Assembly (NCBI GenBank): GCA_008973525.1 | Contig: WACJ01000549.1 | Coordinates: 1,364,001-1,428,000, forward strand | DNA: 64,000 nt | DNA from: Stenopsyche tienmushanensis | Lineage: Eukaryota; Arthropoda; Insecta; Trichoptera; Stenopsychidae | Reading direction: 5' to 3' | In this document: positions 48,845 through 60,200 of the stretch, piece by piece | Numbering within the stretch: position 1 is the first letter of the stretch | Layout of the letters: each line of letters starts with the position of its first letter | Program-made: the position numbers and the translations under genes | The notes under the pieces: model-generated | Told to the model about the DNA's origin: nothing | The model's database searches: none | The model's input: the letters and a program-made list of their open reading frames with translations, nothing else

Positions 48845-50380
48845 TCAATTATTGAACAATCTCTTCACCTACAAACCAACAGAATGAATCACATATTAGT
48901 AAATTTAAATGAATGAGTTAATATCATATTTAGCCGATATCGATTACCGATCAAATTTTAAACTTAATATATAATAAACTTAAAATTAAAATATAATAAA
49001 AATCTACATATTTTAGAAAATATTGTTTTTGTTGATAGAAGATTAAGTAAAATTTGATTGATAAGTAATATTTAAATATATTAAAATTTTAATAAAATTA
49101 CCTTTCTTGCAGCATTTTCGATACCAGATCTTATTTTGTCGACAACTGCATTATCATTCTGTAAATTATATTAGAATATTTTTTAAATTTACATTGTAAT
49201 CATTGATAATTATGAAGATAGTTATTATAATGTTTCAAAACATTTTAAACTCACGCTTCCGTCGAATGATCTTCTATAAGATGGTGACCATCCTGTCTGA
49301 GAGGGCGGTGGGCCATACACTGGTTTGGGTTTGCTCACGGATTCGCTTGGGAAATATGAAGACTGTGATGATCCAGATGCATACGATGCAGATGCCGATG
49401 GTGGAGGATGCGAGTAAGATGAATCATATGAGTTTTTCTGTGGTGCGTGGTAGGAAGATTGGTATGATGATCCTTGTGATTGCGATTGTGAAGCATATGA
49501 CGTGATTGGTGGTCCATATACTGGTTTTGGTTGGTGTGATGATGGTGGTGGTCCAAATGATCCTTTTGGTGGGTATGATGATGGTGGCGGTGCATATGCT
49601 GGAGGAGATCCATGAGGTGGTCCATAAGATTGAGGTGGCCCAAAAGACTGAGGCGGCCCATATACTGGTTTTAGTGGATGTGACGGCGGTGGTGGTCCAT
49701 AAACTGGACCTGATCCATGATTAGGAGAAGAGTTCTGACAAAGATAATTGCATTACTTTATTAGTTTCGAGCAAAATGTACATTAAAAAATGGTTCGTTT
49801 AATTTGTGTACATACCCATCCTTGTTGCCCTTTACTACTGCTATCATCCGAAAACAGCTTTTTAATTATATTCTAAAAAAATGAGACTCAATATTAATAA
49901 ATATGAAAACTTTTATTTTCACTAGAGTTCAATATATATTCAAATACATATTTTAAGTAAATTATTAATAAAGTATAAATAGTCACTCACTAAAATTCCA
50001 CCACCATTGTCACTCTCTTCATTTCCACCATTGCTTTTAGCATTTACATAGTAGGGTATATGAACAGCATTTGGATAGTGGTGTATATAATGTACATGAA
50101 CAACTTGCTATAAACAAAAATATTGCTATTGAGCTAATAATAATGCCATACATTAAAACAATATGTGATTTTTTTTTATAAATATGCACAAACATATAAT
50201 GAAACGTACCTTATCGTCATTTTCTTCTTTTCCTCCCCCAAAAAATATAGGTGAAGCCTAAAATTAAATAATTTGAATTATTAAACGTTCAGTTTAATAG
50301 AAATTTCTTTTAAATTCAAAATTCACCTGTATGCTTAATATTGATGCACTGATGATGAGAAATAATATTTTCGTTGCCAT
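48845..50380 (-). CDS. Secreted Pro/Tyr/Ser-rich protein with PVYGPP repeats
   Basis: A seven-exon coding region, minus strand: 50380-50327, 50257-50210, 50107-49991, 49872-49816, 49734-49255, 49158-49102 and, less certainly, 48868-48845. All introns are GT-AG (69-233 bp). The product of about 278 residues begins with a signal peptide, MATKILFLIISASILSIQ. Then come a Gly/acidic segment (SPIFFGGGKEEND), a His/Tyr segment (VVHVHYIHHYPNAVHIPYYV), and a Ser/Asp linker. A 160-residue low-complexity exon follows with four PVYGPP motifs (one GPVYGPP, three KPVYGPP) plus FGPP/YGPP variants and Ser/Tyr-rich stretches. The basic amphipathic tail is DKIRSGIENAARKVKRLFNN. Such composition is typical of cuticle, eggshell, silk or other structural secretions, but I do not recognise the family. 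All exons are multiples of three and all introns are phase 0. The first five internal boundaries are convincing. The last exon (VKRLFNN-stop, acceptor TTTGTAG) is the weakest call. Confidence 0.85.
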
Positions 50381-50393
50381 ATTGAAAGTTATA

Positions 50394-51935
50394 TCTGTAA
50401 AAAGTACCTAAATTAAAATATATTTTATGTAATTATTATGGAAATAATTTGTATATATTTAAACCAAATTTGTTTGTGGATGGTTAATAGCTATAAATAT
50501 AGATTTTGTATAATTTTCGTCTTGAAATATATCTTCAAATAATACATTGAATAATTTTTATACCGTTGAGCAACCGAGGAATAACATAAAGATGCCCCTT
50601 ATTTGGGAATTTATGTTATATGGACATTGCTAATGTATTTTCGTAGAAAACAAATAAAAATCAAATTTGATTAACGTAGCGGTGAATATTTGAATAGGAA
50701 CAGTTAACGGCTCTGAAGTTTATTTAGTGCTAAATAAAAAGGAGGTATGCACATTTCTAATAATAGAATTAATATTATGTTAAGAAGTCTTTCAGGCCTA
50801 TATAAGATGGAATTAATTAATAAATATGATTCATTTTTACAGTTTGCTTTAAAAATGAGACATTATTCAAATATGTTATTCATTATGTTCCTGTAGGTAG
50901 TCCCGCGTTAAGCGGTTGGACTCATAACTCGATCATCTCGGGTTCAAATCCCACAGGAGATGTGGCTGGCAACCACATTTTTAAAAACATATATATGCCA
51001 TGAAAAACCATGTCAAAATGGTTGGTAATGATTCCATAAAAGGGATCGCTAAAAGCCACCGCAAAAAAAAAAAAAAAAAATTATATAAAAGTTGCAATTT
51101 AATGAAAACCAAATTTCTAATATATAATTAAATAATATTGCCTTTATAAGTATTATTTGGAATCCATATTTTTTAATTACAGCCTAATATTTGGTTGACG
51201 TTACACGTTATCTCCGTTAATTGAATTTATTACGTTTTTTTGCATATTGATATTTCCAATTGAGATATTTCACACAAAGTTTATTATTTATTGATTAAAT
51301 TATTAATTGTATAAGTAAATGATTTTTAATAAATATTGCCATATTAAAATATGAAATTATTGAAAAGACTTCCAGAGTGTTTTATTATGTAATAAAAGCA
51401 GATAAAAATATTTTTTCTTTTGCCATTTAATAATTATACAAAGATCTACTTGTTTTATTAAAATTGATGTATTCGCAATTATCAAAATTAAATTAAATAA
51501 ATGCAAAATAATAAACTTTTACTGTTAATATTGGAAAAGGTGTATTTTAATTTGTATAAATATATTGTAATTTTTATAAATAATATCAATGCATTTTTAT
51601 CAACAACATGATACCAGTTCACATAAGTTTATTAAAATAAAATTAAAAATGAATGGTAAAATAATAATTATGTCAAACAGGATATCAGGAACACTGTTTT
51701 TATAGCAAAGTTTCAAACCAAAGTAAATTTCATCCCTTATAGATTTGTTCCTGTTTTAATATGTTATCCAAAGATGCTCCCATTTGTAAAATTTTAAATT
51801 ATTATATTTCATTTTAAATAAAAAATGCTTGATTTCACATTTACAAATTCACAGTTTGTTCAATATAATATAATAAACATTTTTTTTAATTGGATTAATT
51901 GTATTTTTTTTATTAGCACAAAATTATGTACTCAC
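50394..51935 (-). other. Intron in the 5' leader of the PVYGPP gene
   Basis: The donor GTGAGTAC (51935-51928) and the acceptor TTTTTACAG ending at 50395 leave 14 nt of leader before the ATG at 50380. The intron is 1.54 kb, over six times longer than any other in the gene, and carries a SINE in the antisense orientation to the gene. The remainder is AT-rich. Confidence 0.6.
50889..51080 (+). mobile_element. tRNA-derived SINE with poly-A tail
   Basis: A tRNA-like head starts TCCTGTAGGTAGTCCCGCG. It contains a D-arm/A-box-like GTTAAGCGGTTGGACTC, an anticodon region CTCATAAC, and a perfect B box GGTTCAAATCC at 50941. It closes with CACAGGA, complementary to the 5' TCCTGTA/G. A non-tRNA body follows (GGCTGGCAACCACATT ... 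GATCGCTAAAAGCCACCGC) and ends in A18. Length is 192 bp. The head would be transcribed by RNA polymerase III. The long A tail suggests a fairly recent insertion, but no target-site duplication is obvious. It sits in the leader intron of the PVYGPP gene, antisense to it. Confidence 0.85.
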
Positions 51936-52019
51936 TTTATAAAAAAAACAAATTTAATATTCACTATCTCTCCAGATTGGAGTTAGAGCTGTGAGCTCTT
52001 CGAGTGAAACGAACTAACT
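51936..52019 (-). other. Untranslated first exon of the PVYGPP gene
   Basis: It runs from the initiator A at 52019 to the donor after TTTATAAA at 51936, 84 nt in all. It contains no ATG that would extend into the coding exons. With the 14 nt in exon 2 the 5' leader is about 98 nt. The evidence is the pairing of a good initiator, a consensus donor GTGAGTAC, and an acceptor placed immediately before the signal-peptide ATG. Confidence 0.55.
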
Positions 52020-52021
52020 GA
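52016..52021 (-). promoter_or_regulatory. Initiator promoter of the PVYGPP gene (TATA-less)
   Basis: GATCAGTTAG on the minus strand contains the arthropod initiator TCAGTT with A+1 at 52019. There is no TATA box 25-35 bp upstream and no clear DPE at +28. It is placed here because it opens an exon ending in a consensus donor. Confidence 0.45.
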
Positions 52022-53454
52022 TCAAACTAAAAAAGATGATTTCTTAAGAAAACTTTTTCCCATTAGTATTTAATGTCAATACCATTGATAGTCAAATTTG
52101 GAGAGAGGGGAGTTATGATGTTGAATAGGAAAATTATACGTATGTTACACAAACCAATTCGTGAAAACTGTATAGGACCTGTATAGATTTGTATTAATTA
52201 ATAAAATTATATGAAAAATTTTATTCAGGATTTTTTAAAAATATTTCAATAGAAAGCTTATTTTTAAGTTGCCTTGAATTTTATTTGTATGTGCATATAT
52301 TGCTTATATGTATTTAAATTCAGATGTAAAAAATGTCATTTTTCAGTAGTACCAAGTACTAAAATAACATATTAATCTTAAATATGTTATCTAAAATATA
52401 TGGGATTTTTTTCAATTCTTCGATATATAAAAAAGAAAATAATGAAGATCGCATAAAAATCTAATGACGTGATAATGATATGAATAAAGTCAGAACAAGG
52501 TGTTAATGAAAAATTTAGACGTTTTGTCAGTTTGAAGAAAGTTTATAAAACAGCATCCTGTCTCTCACGTCACGTTTTACGTTAAAAGTGAAAGTATGCG
52601 ATGTGTTATTTATTTGTTAGGGCTTTAACAACTGTCCAAATAATATTTCAAAATGTTTCAAACGGATCTCAAGTTTGTCCGTCAAATTACCCAATATTTA
52701 TGAAAAGTCGTGCATAAAACATTTCCGATTGTCGAGCTAGGATCAGCTGAAACCTTCAACGTAACAATGAAATATGTAAATATTAAAAAAAAAAATGGAT
52801 AAGTAGAACGATGGATGTCATCGCAAAAATATGGAATGTCACACAGAGGCTTAAATCGACGTATAAACAATTTATCACATTAGTCAAGTGTGATATATTT
52901 AGTATTTTTTCATGCATAGATAATATATAGTCACTTTCAATTGTGTCAAAAAACAGTTAATTCGTGTCCTATTCCACTATTCAAAATTATATAAATGATA
53001 ATGATCTTTCATTGCGGAATTTCATCAGCAGCTCAGTGTGATCTAATCTAAGATAAAAGCTTGGATCTATTAATTCTATCATCAATTAATTCAATCATCC
53101 ATAAATATATAAATAAATAAATAAACATATATTTTACAGAGATATATTTAGATATTTAGATTTACACGGTGTATACGTTCTTCAGAATCCCACATAAATA
53201 GAAACTGCGTAAAAAAGGCAAGGAGAATTCATGCAAAAATATAAGATAGGTTCCATTTTATAAAAAAAACGCGTTAATGAAGTCTTTGATGGCATCAATA
53301 AAAGGAATTATTTAAAAGTATACTTTTTCTTACAAAAACTTCATTATAAACATCAACAACACGGATATAACGAGCAATAACCAACTAAACATTTAAATTA
53401 TAATACTAATGTTGAACTTTGATTTTTTTTGGAATCTATATACATATGTATATC
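52022..53454. other. AT-rich upstream region of the PVYGPP gene
   Basis: No gene. CATCAGCAGCTCAGTGTG at about 53023-53040, with TATATAAA at 52988, resembles a plus-strand start, but the spacing is wrong and no exon follows. Confidence 0.5.
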
Positions 53455-53620
53455 TGAACTAAACGTTGATATAGTGCATTTGATTTTGAACTCTTATTAT
53501 AATGGTTTAGGTTCAAATCTGATTGCGGAAACAATGTATACCATACTTATACATTTGGGAGATTGGAATTATTAATATTTCTGATCGATCGTCATGTTCC
53601 AGGTTTATCCTGGATCTGAA
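53455..53620 (+). mobile_element. Diverged tRNA-like SINE, copy 1
   Basis: GATATAGTGCATTTGATTTTG, CTCTTATTATAATGGTTTAG and GGTTCAAATCTG (a B-box match) align in order with 55118-55277. A second shared block, AGATTGGAATTATTAATATTT, lies about 60 bp downstream. The order A-box-like region, B box and AT-rich body suggests an old tRNA-derived SINE. It is non-coding and without a poly-A tail. Confidence 0.45.
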
Positions 53621-55117
53621 GAAAGAAATTTTTGATAAACTGCTGCACTAATCACATGTAAATTAGCACTAATTTTATAATGCAATTAAAATCATTTCGA
53701 GATAATAAGCTATGTATTTGAATCCAAACTATTTGCTGGTAGAATTTAATTATTACGCTCTTATCTTCTCAAGGGCAGGGAAATCTTTTATGTTTTTCAA
53801 TACTGCGATAGATTTTCGAGTCAGTAAAAAGTCAAGTTCTATAGAATTTACAATCAATTCTGATTTTAAATTACTCAATGATGAGCTATCAAAGTCATAT
53901 AGGATCAAGAAGACATATGATCAGTTAGAAAATCGTTTAAAGGGCTCGCATCTATGTGCAATCAAAACTATTCAATACTTGTAAAAAGCAAATAAATAAG
54001 CCTGGCTCTCATAATACTGAGAATGGATCTTTACCTTGAAAACAGATTATTCAATTATTTAAGGTCATATTTATTGATTTATCAACTGATATTAAATATT
54101 GTGTAGTACGTTTAAGCTAATACAATCATCAATAGATGCGTCGCATATTGAAATTATTATAAAAAAAGCTAAAAACAAAAAAGTATGAGTTACTTACTGC
54201 GAGTTTTTTAAAAATTTGAATGGAACTTATGAAATTTAGTTCGAATTTCGAAAGCTGCTGGAACGTTGCAAATATTGACATTGAATGAAAGCAAAGCAAG
54301 GTGAAGGAATAGCGCTAAAGTGATAAAATCACGTACGAAATTATCTCCATTCTTCCTTTTAAATACATTTCTCATGTTTGATAGTCATGAAAATTTACCG
54401 TTATTTATGTCATCTCTTAAATTGAATGCTATTATTTTCGGATTTATTAAATTGAAGAAGCCACTTAAGCGTGATCGGATTGACATTGATTTTGTAGACA
54501 TTCTTTGCAATTCCTTAATACCGGTTTTTTGTTGCAAATTCCTATCACCAATCGTGGTTATTCAGTAACATATTCATAAGGATTATTGAGTCATAAAACA
54601 AAGAATGAAGGGAAAGCGTGTGAGATAATAACCAGGATCTTGCCAGTTTGATACGATGACACACAAGAATGTCCTATTGTATCCGTTAGAAACGAAAGTT
54701 GTTTTTTCACTCATTATAATTGAATATAAAATTAAGATGTCCAATTCCGGACAAAATTGGAAGATATATAGCAGACCGGAGGTGTCTTTCTGTCTTCATA
54801 TTGTATTTATGTGAGTTCGTATGAATACGTTAACATCCTCGGCGCTCTGATCGTTTGATAATACTGTGTCATTTTTTGATTTTTATAAGAAAGTGCTTCG
54901 TTTTGCAATAAAATGCAGAATAATTATGGGCATAAATTTCAATTTAAAGATTGGCACTACGATGGATAATACAAATTAAACCACTTTTTTTAACAATCAA
55001 TTATATATTCGAAGAGAAAGCATTGTTGGGAGCAATGATAGAGCGAAGCATATTTTTTTGCTAATTTGGAAATCCATTTTTTACATGTCCTAATTAGCTT
55101 GTATTGATATTTATAGT
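53621..55117. other. Non-coding, two unassigned short frames
   Basis: Plus-strand frames at 53712-53984 (90 codons, ending KTYDQLENRLKGSHLCAIK) and 54320-54568 (82 codons) have no recognised domain. They may be fragments of a decayed retroelement, because they lie between the two SINE-like copies in the same orientation. Nothing firmer can be said. Confidence 0.35.
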
Positions 55118-55277
55118 GTCTAAGTATTGATAAAGTGGATTAGTTCTAAGACTCTTTATTATAAAGGCGCAGGTTAAAATCCATATTAAGGAAATATAAC
55201 GCTATTTATAACAACAAATGTAGAAGATTGAAATTATTGATATTTGTGATCAATATTTTTGACTCAAATGTAATCTG
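55118..55277 (+). mobile_element. Diverged tRNA-like SINE, copy 2
   Basis: TTGATAAAGTGGATTAGTTC, then AAGACTCTTTATTATAAAGG and CAGGTTAAAATCC (a degraded B box), followed by AGATTGAAATTATTGATATTT. It matches copy 1 at 53455 block by block. The head resembles a tRNA (GATAAAGTGG D-arm region, CTTTATTATAAAG anticodon-arm region). Confidence 0.45.
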
Positions 55278-57224
55278 ATTTGCTGGCTTTGAAAAATAAA
55301 ATGTTTCAATTAAATCGGGCAGGGCTACTTGTGAGAGGCTGATTTGCAATAATCATTTAAGTATCATATAAAAATAATGATCATTTCGCCGTTCATGCTT
55401 TTCTTCTTGAAAAATCCTATCTAAATGATCTTATTCTGATTTAACTATACATGAATGATAATATAAAACCATCATTTGGAAACCATCTAAGACTGATTAT
55501 AGATATGGCACATTAAAAAGAATATATCTATAAGGTGTTGGCTGTAATAAGATTATTGTATTGTAAAATATCAGAGGTAAATTAACATATAAATCCAAGA
55601 TTTTCTAATATATAATCAAGTTCATAACTGAATTAATAAGCAAGCCATGAATTTCGTTGTGAGGGGTCAAGTTTATCACTAAGGTTTCTTAAGAGGAGAA
55701 AGTTCTTAAGTAAAGAAATAAACACTAAAACATATATAGAGGGCAATCCGGTACATTTTCCGACAGATAAAACATAGGAAAAAGGCACAATTGTTTGAAA
55801 ACACACAAATCTTTTTGCAAGAGTCGTGATTCACAAACTTTATTCAAATGTTTCGTGGGTATTCCCCATAGGGAGAAATTTTCCTTTTGTGTTCTTCCCC
55901 ATTTTCCGACGGGATCTTCCTTCTTTCATTTGCAAATTTATTCAAGGCGCTCCCACTGGATATGTCTGCTTTATTGAATTTATTGCAATTTGGCGACAGC
56001 GATGCATCTATCTGCACTCATGCAATTTTTAATAAAACTGATATTCATCTGCCTGCATTTCATCGTTCGGGCAAAGTAGTCAAACATTTGAAATTGTAGG
56101 AATGTCAACATATTACGCAAGCACGTCAAACACATTAAGATTTATTGTTGGCATTATGAAAATCCAATCATATTGTCAGCCAACCTTCTAAAACATTAGG
56201 TAATATTGAACAAATAGCCCATAGGTAAAATAAGTTCATGTAAATATTTATATTTAAGCTTAGTACTAAAATTAAATTACCAAACAATAATTTTGAAAGA
56301 TTACTGTTTGATCAACATTTTTGATTAATTGCATATTAGTTATATTCGCAATATAAGACAATCGTAAAACTATAATGAAAGCCATGTGTATAAGAATTAT
56401 AAAATCAAAATCTGGTTATGTTAATCTTGAATGTCGTATATATGGATTCATATTGCTTCAACGTCAATACATATATAAAATATTTTATAAAGAATCTAAT
56501 TTTATTCAAACCGAATTCACTTTCACAAGAAATCTTGCCAATTAATAAAAAATAAGGAAACTTTTGAATTTTGATTAACGATTATTGGCTAACTAACGAA
56601 CATCGTTTAAGAATAGCATTAACAATGGCCATCTAAATGATCTATTGTTGTAAAAATATCCTTGAAATTGGATTTTAGAACTTAATTCACTGAAAAATAT
56701 TGTTGTAATTGTTGGATATTGATATCGTAAATTTGCAGAGCAGATTGTTAATTGTTTTTAATTGTAGCTGTGCTTAATGGCGCACATATCAATTTCGTTC
56801 TACCACAGATGAATGAAGATTTAAATATCATCTAAAACGCCTTTTCAAATATTTACATAATTTGGGTTTGAAGAGCCTTTGATAATAATAACTTTGATGT
56901 CAACATCTGGTACTATCTTAACAAGCAGTAAATAGTCTGGCAACTAAATGATTGTTTATTAAACTAATTTATAGAAAATAAAAAAGTAATTTGACAATAT
57001 GACTTAATTATGTTGAATTTTCACTAGATTTCAACCAGCTTTCCTCCCAAATCCAACGACACTCAGTCATAATGATAGTCCAGAAACACGCCAGAATTCA
57101 ACTATTAAATGATTCACATGTTAGATGACCCTCAATTTATGCTGCCAGCTTTCGGTATATAAGCACTTCTTTGAACAATAAATTCCAAATAAGAAAAAAA
57201 AACAGTTACGTTAGAAAATATAGG
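55278..57224. other. Non-coding, one segment of overlapping frames
   Basis: From 55795 to 56099 all three plus-strand frames are open for 60-70 codons (for example MCSSPFSDGIFLLSFANLF...). This segment is also GC-richer than its flanks. That pattern suggests a fragment of once-coding sequence, perhaps from a mobile element, but no family is recognised. The rest is AT-rich. Confidence 0.35.
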
Positions 57225-57295
57225 TAATCCTCAATTTACGGCCGAGGAAGTTCCTATAAATCGGTCGGAAGTCGAGTAGGTCGTTGTAGGGTTTC
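57225..57295 (+). mobile_element. Isolated DNA-transposon end (terminal-repeat-like)
   Basis: GGTAATCCTCAATTTACGG then CCGAGGAAGTTCCTATAAAT, CGGTCGGAAGTCGAGTAGG and TCGTTG. The theme T-C-C-T-C-x-A-T-T-T-A-C-G ... G-T-T-C-C-T-A ... C-G-G-T-C-G-x-A-A-G-T-C-G is typical of ends of pogo/Tigger-type elements. No matching inverted end was found within the next few kilobases, so this is a solo end or a truncated MITE. Confidence 0.45.
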
Positions 57296-60200
57296 ATAAA
57301 AGAATCAAAGACAGAACGATTTGTAGATACAAAATTTAAATAAACGATATTGCAGAAAATATTTGATAGAATTCACGTCGCTTCAGAACACGTTAAAGTG
57401 GTTTATAATGAATCATGTGAGCTAAAACTGTCCACCAAGTTAAAGCATAAATTAAGAACTCTATACTTTTAGTTTTTAAAAAGACCCAGTAATATTGTCA
57501 GACCGAGAAAATAAATTGGCGTCTCTTCTCGTATAATTTATACGACTTAATACGTATTAAGTCAGAGCTGCTCGTGAAAGAACTGCATTGAAGCGATTAC
57601 AAACTCCAATATGCAAATTTATTACTTCAAGCATCATTGATGAACTTCCACTTTTTTGTGATCGCATCTGAATCGAGATGATTCTCATCAAATTAGCAAT
57701 ACGGAGTTGTTCATAAAAACTACGACCACTTCAAAGACTAACTTTCGTTTTCGAATTCCACTTTCTTACATATAAATTTAATGCTTTTTTCCGCACTAAA
57801 AAAATCATAAAAATGACTTATAATTTGATAAGGGATATTCAGGCATTCAGGTGTGATGTAGAATAGAATTTTTATTTTTTTTGTGTATTCAAATTATATT
57901 CTTGTGCGTATAGAAAGTGGGCAAAATCAATTGAACATATTTGCGAATCGAAATTGATGATAATATACGATTTTGGTGCATTAACGCTAATATTTTTACT
58001 AACTGGTTGTATCTCGATGTTTATGTCGAAATTGACTGACTATGTTAATTTTTAAAAGTGAATTTACGCATTTAAAATGCAGCCATATTATTTTCAGTGT
58101 ACAAAGGCGAATTCTAAATTTTCATAATAAATGCTAATTTAATTTGCTTTGAATTCAATAAGATGTGAAGGTTTTCATATAATGCAGGCACAAGAAAAAA
58201 ATTGCCATAATTATATTATCGATTGGACGGAATAGCTATAAAAACTTAAAAAAAATCCTATTGTTATTGTTTCACCCTTGGAGTAAGATTTATATGTCTT
58301 ATGTTAATTATTCCAATAAAAAATATTAATAGCTCATTTACGATTGCTCTATCCGTTAAACGACATTTCTGACTTATATAAGTATGTCGAACAACCGTTT
58401 GTTACCGATAGATAACCGGAAGCGATTATTTAAGGGATTTCGTTACCACAGTTGTACCACAATTTATTTTACGACCCTTCATTTGAAGTTCACACACACG
58501 ACCCCTACGAATTATTCTATGAGGACGCAATGGCTGCTGAAAATCATTACGCTCTTATTTTCGAACAGATATTCTGAAATTAATTGATAGTAGCATCTAT
58601 ATATTTTTAAATGCATTTTTATCAACAAAATTATAATAAATTTGAATATGAACTAATTTTTTTAAACAGTTACTCGAACGAATACATGCCGTTGAGCACA
58701 TTAAGTACGATTAAGAATTGAATTCAATGTCGACTAATAATAACGCTATACTTAATACGATATACGCTTATGATCAGTTATATTCAATCTTTTTAATTAA
58801 TGAAATAACGTTTGAATCAATTAATACCAACTATCACACGTTGAGCAATTTTGACATTCACATATTTAAAATTCAACTAAAGACAGTCACGGGGTAAGAG
58901 TCTGATTCCGAGTCTATATTGGATATCATCATTGATCATAAAGAATATAAATTTGTTTATGTTATGCCATTTTTCTCTGAACAAATTTATTTGGTTTGTT
59001 TTCTGGCTTAGTGAAATTTTGAAAAAAAGCCTCTTTGAATGACGTATTTGTTTCGTAAATTTCGTGAACAATAACATATTATACAGAAAGTGGTTTTATT
59101 GTGAATTTGGTTCCCGAACACTCGAATATTTTTTTTTTTGGTTTAAAGTCTATTTAATCTAATTTTTGAGCTCGCAAAGAACTCATTTTTATTTATCTTT
59201 TTGGTTTTAACCCGGCAATGAACAGGAGTGGAGGCGATTTAATTTCTCTTTACAGAATGTTGCATACATTCTAATTTTTGTATTTAAAGCTTTTATTTAG
59301 GATTTAATAGGCTCTTTGTCAGTTGACTTTGAATATTCCTTTTAATTCCATTTTGAAGGTGTGAAACCGCACAATTTAATCCTTTAAAGTTTAAACTATT
59401 TATGAAGATCATATTTGATCATATCCATTTAGATACTTGATTTATTTTATTACTCATGCTATTAATCTATTTTGTGGTTCTATTGGGCTTTCAAACAAGT
59501 ATTTCTGTAATAGTAATTTAAATACTGCCTATTTTTTAGATCTTTCTATCTAAATTTATTGTTTTGTACACCCATATTAGATTGTCAATATCAATCAATA
59601 CGCATATCAATAATTAATTAAAGAGGCGTACCAAAATCAAATTCTGCAAAATCTATATACACAATCAAGTCATAATTAATATTTATGTTAGAATTACAAC
59701 CTAAATTCTAACTCTGGTCGATTTTTAAATAAAAAACTATCCATATTATAGTACTTATACATATTTTTAAAGATTTATAGTATTAAAAATCAATAAACAT
59801 ATGTGCGTTTTAAAACTATAGCATCGTTAACATGGTTTAAAAAGGTGTTAATCTCACTCGTAATCGCAAAAATGCGAAAAGGTCGTCCAAAAATTGTATC
59901 CGATCAAAATTATTGCGGGAAAAGTGCAAGCATTATGTTTTTAACGAAATTAAGCAATCGTAAAAAATCTTCATCAATCTAGACACATCCACGATTCTCT
60001 TTAAATTACACGAAAAACTAAGCAATTTCATCCCCCATATTTAGTGAGGGTAGCTTAGTGACGGATGGCTTATTGCTTTTTGGATTTCCCCTCTTTTATT
60101 CCAACGGCGGATACAACAAACGGAAATTTGGCAATTTCAAATATCTGATTGCTCATAAATTTTCATAAAGCAAACTAATGCGTATTTTTCTGCAATTTTC

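Noticed and set aside
49203..49724. Met/Val-rich plus-strand frames and a His-rich minus-strand frame over the PVYGPP exon
   Set aside because: These are shadows of the repetitive Pro/Tyr-rich exon in other frames. The spliced minus-strand frame with signal peptide and phase-0 introns explains the region.
50889..50960. A functional tRNA gene
   Set aside because: The anticodon stem pairs poorly, and the sequence continues into a SINE body with a poly-A tail.
52988..53040. Plus-strand TATA plus CATCAGCAGCTCAGTGTG start
   Set aside because: TATA to initiator spacing is 37-45 bp, longer than usual, and no donor or coding frame follows.
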